From IMG/VR virus record IMGVR_UViG_3300030098_001856, positions 9,394 through 41,478 of that record: 32,085 bases of DNA; one strand, written 5' to 3'. Source of the DNA: a virus. How positions within the stretch are numbered: position 1 is the first letter of the stretch; each line of letters starts with the position of its first letter. The position numbers and the translations under genes are program-made. Positions 6,385-13,800 of this stretch are shown here, one piece after another. The notes under the pieces were generated by a model, which worked only from the letters and a program-made list of their open reading frames with translations, made no database searches and was not told the DNA's origin.

Positions 6385-6706
6385 AGGCAGAGTGCCGAAC
6401 CAAGCAGAACTAGACCATATGGGTAGGGTTGCAGAGATTGGTTGCATCGTCTGTAGAAACAAGGGTCTTTATTCGCCATCGGAAATACATCACACCGAAG
6501 GCAAGACAAAAGAAGGGGCGCACCTAAAAGTGTTGCCCCTTTGTTTTGAGCATCACCGAATGGGCAGTGGAAAAGAACCCATTAGCAGACATCCCTATAA
6601 AAAAAGATTTGAAGAAGCCTACGGAACTGAGAAAGAATTATTAAAGCAAGTAGATGATATACTGGATAAAAGACAAGATGAGTTTTTTGACAACATACCC
6701 TTTTAA
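6374..6706 (+). CDS. Ref-like (RecA-dependent) HNH-type nuclease with DNIPF tail
   Basis: A 110-residue protein resembling the Ref family, known from phage P1 as a nuclease that needs RecA filaments. Visible zinc/HNH elements are C24 and C27 in IGCIVCRNK, H39-H40 in SEIHHTEGK, then LKVLPLCFEHHRMG (C57, H60, H61) and SRHPYKKRFEEAYGTE. I chose ATG 6374, with GAGGAAAG just upstream, over an earlier ATG at 6317: the extra residues read through the preceding gene's frame and match nothing in the family. The C-terminus FFDNIPF resembles an SSB tail, unusual for this family as far as I know. It overlaps the previous gene by 11 bases. Confidence 0.82.
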   Translation: MGLKGRVPNQAELDHMGRVAEIGCIVCRNKGLYSPSEIHHTEGKTKEGAHLKVLPLCFEHHRMGSGKEPISRHPYKKRFEEAYGTEKELLKQVDDILDKRQDEFFDNIPF

Positions 6707-6758
6707 CCAACTGCGGTATTACCAACACCAGTGTTCTTTACTCTTTCAAAAATTAATA

Positions 6759-6779
6759 TTTACCAGTCTACTATATTTA
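6759..6779 (+). promoter_or_regulatory. TTTACCAGTCTA repeat, copy 2
   Basis: Second exact copy of the 12-mer (6759-6770), followed two bases later by ATATTTA (6773-6779). It lies in the 142-base gap 6707-6848, ahead of the resolvase-like gene at 6849. I see no convincing gene in this gap. The remaining sequence has an AACAAACAAA stretch, also found near copy 1 as AACAAACAAAG. A shared promoter or binding element is the simplest reading. Confidence 0.4.
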
Positions 6780-6848
6780 TTGGGCTACAGAGCCGACAGC
6801 AGTATTGTTGGCGTAAACAAACAAATAACACTAACCTTGAGGTGATAG

Positions 6849-7193
6849 ATGAAAACACAAAGCGCAAAAGCAAAAGGTAGAAAACTACAACAATGGTTTA
6901 CTAGGTTGTTAGTGGATGCTTTAAGTTTGGATGAGGATGATCTAGAAAGTAGACCGATGGGTTCTCAAGGCGAAGATATCATTATGGGTAAGCAGTCAAG
7001 GGATCGTTTCCCTTATTCAATAGAATGCAAGAACCAAGAGAGAGTCAATGTTTGGCAATCATATGAGCAAGCAAAGGAAAACTGCAAGGGATATGAGCCA
7101 TTGTTGGTCATTAAGAGAAACAGGAGCAAGCCATTAGTGGTAGTGGATGCTGAACATTTTGTAAATTTATTTAAGGAGAAAGAGAATGAGTAA
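6849..7193 (+). CDS. Holliday-junction-resolvase-like PD-(D/E)XK endonuclease
   Basis: A 114-residue nuclease of the small PD-(D/E)XK type, probably resolving branched recombination or replication DNA before packaging, the job done by endonuclease I in T7. Catalytic elements visible in order are KAKGRKLQQWFTRLL near the N-terminus, MGSQGEDIIM with E42/D43, SIECKNQE with E59-x-K61, and VWQSYEQAKENC. The order GED...ExK...W-x5-QA is that of Hjc/RecU-like and related phage resolvases. A GAGGTGATAG ribosome site precedes the ATG. It ends 8 bases into the next gene. The nuclease fold is confident; junction specificity is inferred. Confidence 0.85.
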   Translation: MKTQSAKAKGRKLQQWFTRLLVDALSLDEDDLESRPMGSQGEDIIMGKQSRDRFPYSIECKNQERVNVWQSYEQAKENCKGYEPLLVIKRNRSKPLVVVDAEHFVNLFKEKENE

Positions 7194-7443
7194 AGTAATA
7201 ACTTACGATGATTACGGAAACTACACATCTGAAAATTCAATAGCTTTAATATGGTGCATTGACGATGTAAAAAAAGCCTCAAAAGATATAGGTCTTGAAA
7301 GAACCCTTACGGATGATGAATGTATGGAAGTGCTGATTCATTGCCAAGAAAATTTGGATTGGAGTTTTGGTTTCGGTTGGGAAAATCTTTATTGGACTAT
7401 AAAAGAATTTTATCAAAAGAAAGGTGAAGATGATGATGCTTGA
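7186..7443 (+). CDS. Conserved small phage protein, unknown function
   Basis: An 85-residue protein with an AAGGAGAAAGAG ribosome site. The segment SIALIWCIDDVKKASKDIGL, then LTDDECMEVLIHCQENLDWS and GWENLYWTIKEF, matches a pattern I recognise from many phage early regions: an 'IWxIDDV' strand followed by a 'LTxEEAxEVL' helix. No biochemical role is known to me. It overlaps the resolvase-like gene before it by 8 bases and the following gene by about 14. Confidence 0.75.
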   Translation: MSKVITYDDYGNYTSENSIALIWCIDDVKKASKDIGLERTLTDDECMEVLIHCQENLDWSFGFGWENLYWTIKEFYQKKGEDDDA

Positions 7444-7816
7444 AGAACAACTAAAGGAACAGCTAGAGGAAAGAAAAAAGAAGTGGTGGGGATGGCATAA
7501 AGAGAATCCTCAAGTGTGGGAAAAGTTTGAGGAATATACACTGGAAGCTATAGCAACAGGTAGGAATCATTATTCACATTGGGCTATAGTAAATCGTATT
7601 AGATGGAACAGGGAAATAGAAACGAAGGGTGGTGAGTTTAAGATTAGTAATGACTATATTTGTTTTTATGCCCGACTGTTTCATGCCAAACATCCTGAAC
7701 ACAATGAGTTTTTTAAATTAAAACCCCTGAAAGAAGAAAAACTAATTTCTGACTTAGTTTCCCAAAGAGATCATTGGAACGTTAGCTTTCTCCCTCAAAG
7801 CGGGAATAATCGCTAA
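7430..7816 (+). CDS. Conserved phage protein, last rightward gene
   Basis: A 128-residue protein. Three consecutive ATGs (7430, 7433, 7436) follow an AAGGTG ribosome site, so the start is uncertain by one or two codons; a GTG at 7424 overlaps that site and is unlikely. The core WGWHKENPQVWEKFEEYTLE, then GRNHYSHWAIVNRIRWNREI, TKGGEFKISNDYICFYARLF and KHPEHNEFF, matches a protein family I know from many phages and some bacteria, whose function is unknown. Its last 63 bases overlap, tail to tail, the end of the giant late protein gene on the other strand. The final residues (SFLPQSGNNR) look poorly conserved. Confidence 0.8.
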   Translation: MMMLEEQLKEQLEERKKKWWGWHKENPQVWEKFEEYTLEAIATGRNHYSHWAIVNRIRWNREIETKGGEFKISNDYICFYARLFHAKHPEHNEFFKLKPLKEEKLISDLVSQRDHWNVSFLPQSGNNR

Positions 7817-10800
7817 TCGTCTGTCTCTATCTAACTCTAGCTCCCTAATCATATCTGACTTGGCAGACATAGAGATATCTGTTCTCTGCATGATCCTGTC
7901 TCTTTTCTTTCTGTAGTTCGCCATATATCTATTGATGGCATTGATCTGAGATTTAACTTGGAAGATTCCTTTGTTGTGTTCCCTGTAAGCAGTGAGTTCG
8001 TCATACCTTCCTTGATCTTTGAGTTTGTTCAAAGTAATTGTAGCTCTTTCTACTTCTGATCTCAGTTCATAGAATTGTTGCTGTAAACCGCCAGACTTAT
8101 CCAGATCAATAAATAATCTTTTTAATACTGGTATATCGTTTATGTTTGGAGGGATTACTGGAGTTCCAGTGATGCTTCTTGTAAATACATCTATGATATC
8201 CAAGACATATCCGCCAAGCGTTCCTGTGTACCCATTGATGACATGCTCTATTTTGATGGGTGATATGTTGAAAAACTCTCCCATGATCCTAGCTAGTTCA
8301 TTGGTAGACTTTCTTGATTGATAAGCGGGCAAAGATTTTTGTTGATAGTAAGGAACAATCTCTGAGTTGGTGAAGCTGTTTCTGTTTATCGCTACCTCAA
8401 AGATAGGTTTAATTGCTTGTATGCTGATATCACCGCCTAAGAATGGCACTTCAGCAGAAGTTCCTAGCTGTCTGAAAATAGATTTAGCTGGGTCTTTCTC
8501 AACACCTCTACCAATGGTTGCATCTATTAGCCTCTCAGGAATGGCTTTAAACAACATGCCGACCTCAAACGGAATAGGAATCTTAATTGCATATCCTAAT
8601 CCAGTTGGAATAATCCAATTATCATCTCTGACTTCTCGCTTCACTTCCTTGTATTCATCGGTATCTGATACCAGTAAATAATATAATGCTGTCGCAGCGA
8701 TCATCGCAGAAGCTCGCAAAGCAAACTTTCTTTGTATTCTATTCTTCACATCATCTAGCGTTTCGCCTTCTTGAAGTCTTTCTGTGGCTGAATATTGTCC
8801 TGAAGCAGAGCGATACAAGACATCAAGACCTTGAATCCTAGCGTTCATAAATGGTATGGCAGATGTTACAACCCTAAACATTGGTGATAATCCCCTTCGA
8901 CCAAAGTTAATGATCTCTAATGCTTGATAGGCAGCTTCAGATTGTGCCTCAGCTTCAGATGAGCCTCTTTTCTTCATGTCATTATAGACCGCATTGTATA
9001 CAGCCAAACGAGTTGCACCATCAGACTTAGTGGTCAAAGCACCCAAGCCATCCCAAAGTTTATAGAAAGCGTTCTCAGCGTTCATCCCATTATCAGGTGA
9101 TAATCCTTTTTGCCTTCTCGCCCTATCCATTAACTGCTTAACACTTCCCTCATCATTTTGGAAATCGTATCCACCGATTACACCAAACTTTTCCAAGTCT
9201 GATATATCGGCAAACATATTTTTAACAGTGTCAACCATTGGGGTAAAGCCATCCCCATATAAAGGTGCGCCTGAAGTTACTGCTGCTGACAGGGTATCCC
9301 TAAGCAAGTTGACAACAACAAATCCTGGATCACGAGTAACTGTGTCTCTAAGTATGGCTGAAGGGAAAGCCAAGAAACGAGTAACCGCATCTGTCTTGAC
9401 CCCACCAATGGCTTGTACTCCATGAAACAATTCAACGTCATCTATTTCCCAATATTGTTTCTGACCATCTTCAAAAGAGAATATAGTGTTTAAGTTTCCC
9501 TCTTTCTTTTCTCTAGGGCTAACCCTTCTTGCCTCGCCCATTGTCTCTAAATCTCTTAACAGTTTAGATGTACCATCATTTTTCATAGCACCCGTTAGGA
9601 TTGATAGTGAGTTTCTAGCAATTGCTTCTACAGGATTAACATTAATTTCTCTTTGAGAGCCTTTCATCTCAATGTTTAATGGGTTATTAGGCAATGAGCC
9701 ACCGCCAATAGTAGGTGCTGTTATTCCTTCATCGTCTACCATTTCTCTGTAGAAAGGATAATAACTGGATTGTTCTCTCCAAAGCTCTGCTTGTTCTGCA
9801 TTCAACAACCCCTTGTCCTCAGCAAAACTTATTAATTCATTGTTCCATTTTTGATAGTTGTTCCAAGCTTCAACAACGCTTTTGTATTTTGTTTCAATAA
9901 CCCTGATTTGCTCTAAGTCTTTAGGTGTAATAGGTGTTTCAAACTCTCTGCCTTCTTGTTGTAGTTTTTGAACCCTTTTTAATTTGGCATATATACCAAA
10001 GACTTCTTCTAAATTAACACTTGGGTTTGCATACAATGGAGCCATGATCTGCATAAGACCACCCGTTCCTTTGTTGCCAGCAATAAATGGATTGTAACGA
10101 GTGCTAATTTCTAAGGCTTGCACATTTGTTAAAGCATCTTCGCCTTCTATTGTGCTTTGTGGAGTACCAATCATTAACATGGATTGGAAAACCCCTCTAG
10201 CTCTATCGCCCATTCTTAAAGCAGCCATTGTTGCTGTAGAAGCAGCATTGTTGGCAAGCCTTACATCTTCATTAGACTCACTGCCAGCTAAGATTTTTTT
10301 ATCTACTTTATCTAATTTATCTATAAAGTTTTGTCGTGTGTCTTTAAATGCTTTCCTAATGTTTTCTACTGGATTGTTAATGACATCTAAAAGCCTAACC
10401 CCGTATGGTTGTGTTGGCTCTGGAGACTTTCCTGTTCTTTTAATAACATCATTAAACTCTGATGGGATAGATGCCCTTGAAAATAAAGGAACATTCTTTG
10501 ATGGCATTGGTGCTGTGATGTCTTCATTAAACTCTATAGCAGCCTTTAATGCGACATCTGACGCATTTATATTATAAATAGGTATCTCACCTCTAGGAGT
10601 TTGTTTGACGATCTCCTCCGCCCTATCAACGGCTTCCCTGAGTTTTATGTTTTCGCTTGTGTTTTCTTCGGTAGCAAATCGAGATGACTCTTGCATAAGA
10701 CTTGTACCACGCCTATCACCAAGAGATTGTATTAAAGCATTGCTTATTTCTATTGTGTCAGCCGATAACATATCTTGACTAAGACTAAGAACTTCAGATA

Positions 10801-13800
10801 AAGCACTATTTTGTTTTGCTGGAACTCCAAGTAGCTCTCTGATTATTTCAACAAACTCATCCCACACAGATTTCTTGCCTTGAGGGGCATAAGGTATTTT
10901 TTCTAAATATTGTTGAAAATCTAAGTCTGTTAGACCATAAGTAATTAATTCTTGTATATTTTCTTTGTCAAAAACTGGATGGTCTTCTCCACGAATTTCA
11001 TATTTATTGTATCCTTTAGAAACTAAATATTGCATTTCATCTAGAGTGCCAACAAACTCTGAGCCTAATTCTTTTCGACCCTCCTCGTAAACTTGATCCA
11101 TTTCATCTTTGATACTGTTTTGATGATCTATTAGCCTGTCTCTTAATCTCGAAAAACCCTCATAAGCTTTTTGTGATTTAGGTGTACCCAAATAAGACCT
11201 TCGACCCGCTTCAAACAAAGGTAAAGTAGCCCCGTGTATTGCTTCATGCAATATTACTCTATAGTTTAATCCAGAGGCGGTATTAAAATTGTTTAAATAA
11301 ATATCAATATTTTTTGTAGCACCGCCTGTATCCGTTGAAGCTGAAGGAAAAGTTACTGCAACACCTTTTGCATAGTCATTTAAAAAATGATCTGTAAGAA
11401 TTTCTTTAGCTCCTTCTTTATTTCTAATTAATTCAAGAGTTTCATCTGTAAGATGACTGTTGTTAACAGCTTTATTTCCTTTGCTGTCACCCTGTATAAC
11501 ATTAATAGAATAAGTAACGCCTTGTTTCTCAAACTTCATTAATTGTTCTTTGGTTTTTCTAGCAATGATTGATAAGCTTTTATCTTCTTTTGCTATAACA
11601 TCCATAACCTCAGTTAAAGACTTTCCTTTTATTTTAGAAAGCACTTCATATGGGGGAAAATCTACAGGAGTATTTTTATTTATTGTTGCTCTAGAAAACA
11701 GTGGAGTTGTTGCCCTAAAGTCTGCCTCAAACCAAGATTCATTTAACAAGTCATCTAAGGTTGGGCTTGATACTGTAGCTTGCCTTCTTTTATATCCATC
11801 AGGATTAAAATATAATCTAAATTTATTGTTGCCTAAATCTTCGTAAAACTTTTCTTGATTTCTATTGTTTCTAAAAATCTCTCCAGATTTAGTATCAAAC
11901 TCTTGTCTTTCTACATACCCATAGTCTTCCAACACAGCCCTTGATATTCCTATACTGGATGCAGTTAAAGGCACATCAGGGAAGTATTGCCTATCTGGAC
12001 CATAGGTATCGTCATCTAATATATAAAGCTCTTCCCCTTTAAATTCATCAATATACTCATCTAAAGCATCAGGATCATCTATAAAGTCAGGATGGTTTCT
12101 TAATCTTCTTTTGTTTTCTCTTGATATAGAAGCAATGTTTTTTGATGACCTAGAAAACAATGGCACTTGACCGCTTGCTTCTACTTCTTGTGATCTTTCT
12201 AAATTAATTACTTCGTCTTGTAGTTTGTATATCTCTCTAGAAATTCTATCCCTAGTATTTGGAGACATCGTATCTAAATCAAGTTGTCTTTGTAGACCAT
12301 AGATAACCTGATTCAAAGATTCAATTCGCTCATCCGTTGGAGAGGTGTATGAGGATGTTGTAGTATCATCCTCCTGTTGTTGAAGAGTTGTTTCTAAAGT
12401 TATTCCTTCAGCTCCAACCTCTAAAGCATTAGAAGCGTTTTGCAAGAAAGACGAAAGAGCTGTGTCTAATTTAGCTGGAACACCCAACAAGCCCCTCATG
12501 GTTTCTACAAAACTATTCCATAAAGATTTCTTTCCTTTGGGTGAATAAGGTATTTTTTCTAAAAATTCTTGAAAGGGTCTATTGGTTAAGCCATAAGTTA
12601 TAAGCTCGGCAACATCTTTTGTCGGGCTTCCTTTTTGGATGCCATTAACTTTATAAGCAAAATTATGTTTTTCAAAATTTGTAATAGCAAATTTATTTTT
12701 AGATTTTATACGTTGAATATAGTCAGACATTGTTTTAGATTCGTTTTCTGCTATTGAATCTAATTCATCAAACTTTCCTTCGTCTGCTAATTTTTTCCAT
12801 TCTTTTCCTTTTTCTGAAATATAATCATTAACCTTGTCTTGTAATAAAGTTAATTCTTTGTAAGCTTTTTTTCCTTTTGCTGTTTTGTTTGGGTTAAGCA
12901 TTTGAGCTACAGTTGCAGAATGCAAAACTTCATGTAAAGCAACTTCAAAATTTACTCCATTACTAATTCTGCTTTGGTAGTTTTTAGAATTATTTAATCG
13001 TAATGTAAATTTATTTCTGGTTAGACTTCTATATGAAATATGACCCTGAGCGCCAGCTAAATTTTTATTGCTGCTGTCAATAACAAAAGGAAATTTAATG
13101 CCTTTCTTTTGTAATTGCTTTAAAGACTCAAAAGATTTTCTAGCTATTATTCTATAGTCTTCACTAGGAGCATTATCAGCAAGCCACTTAGCAACCTCAA
13201 CTGTTGACGTATCATTAACACCTCTATAACCACCGCTTGTTCTTGGAGTTTTTTCAATAATTCCTGCTGATATTAAACCATTTACAATCTGTTCTTTTTG
13301 TTGGTTATATTCTTCAGTGCTTAGGCTTTCTTTATTGTATGGAATAATGCTAGATGGAGGTGGATTAGGAATGTTTGAACCATCAATAAAAACACCAGTG
13401 ATCGGAGATGTATCTGCATCAGTTTCACTAAATGGTTTTGTTGGGTCTATTCTTGGTACTACTACAGGTCTGCCAGTAACTACATCATCAGCATCCATAT
13501 CTTCTTCTGTGCCAATCTCATCTTCTACTTCTACAGCCTGTTCTTGATCGAAAGCAGAAGGTGGAAGCTTGTCTGTTTGCATCAGCGTTCTGATAACATC
13601 TCTTTCTCTACTGCCTACTTTGCCAGCTTCTATTTCACTAAAGATTTGTGATGTTCTTTTAAATCCAGAAATACGCATGGCTTGACCCATAGACCTAAAG
13701 AACTCAACCATTTTATTAAAGATGCCTTTAGCTTTAGGTGGCATTTGTACTTTAAAGTTTCTAGCTCTATACATTTCTGCAATGGCTTCTTCTACAAAAA

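Noticed and set aside
6654-6845. A 63-codon plus-strand frame across the gap after the Ref-like gene
   Set aside because: It begins inside the Ref-like gene in another frame, has no ribosome site and looks like non-coding sequence translated.
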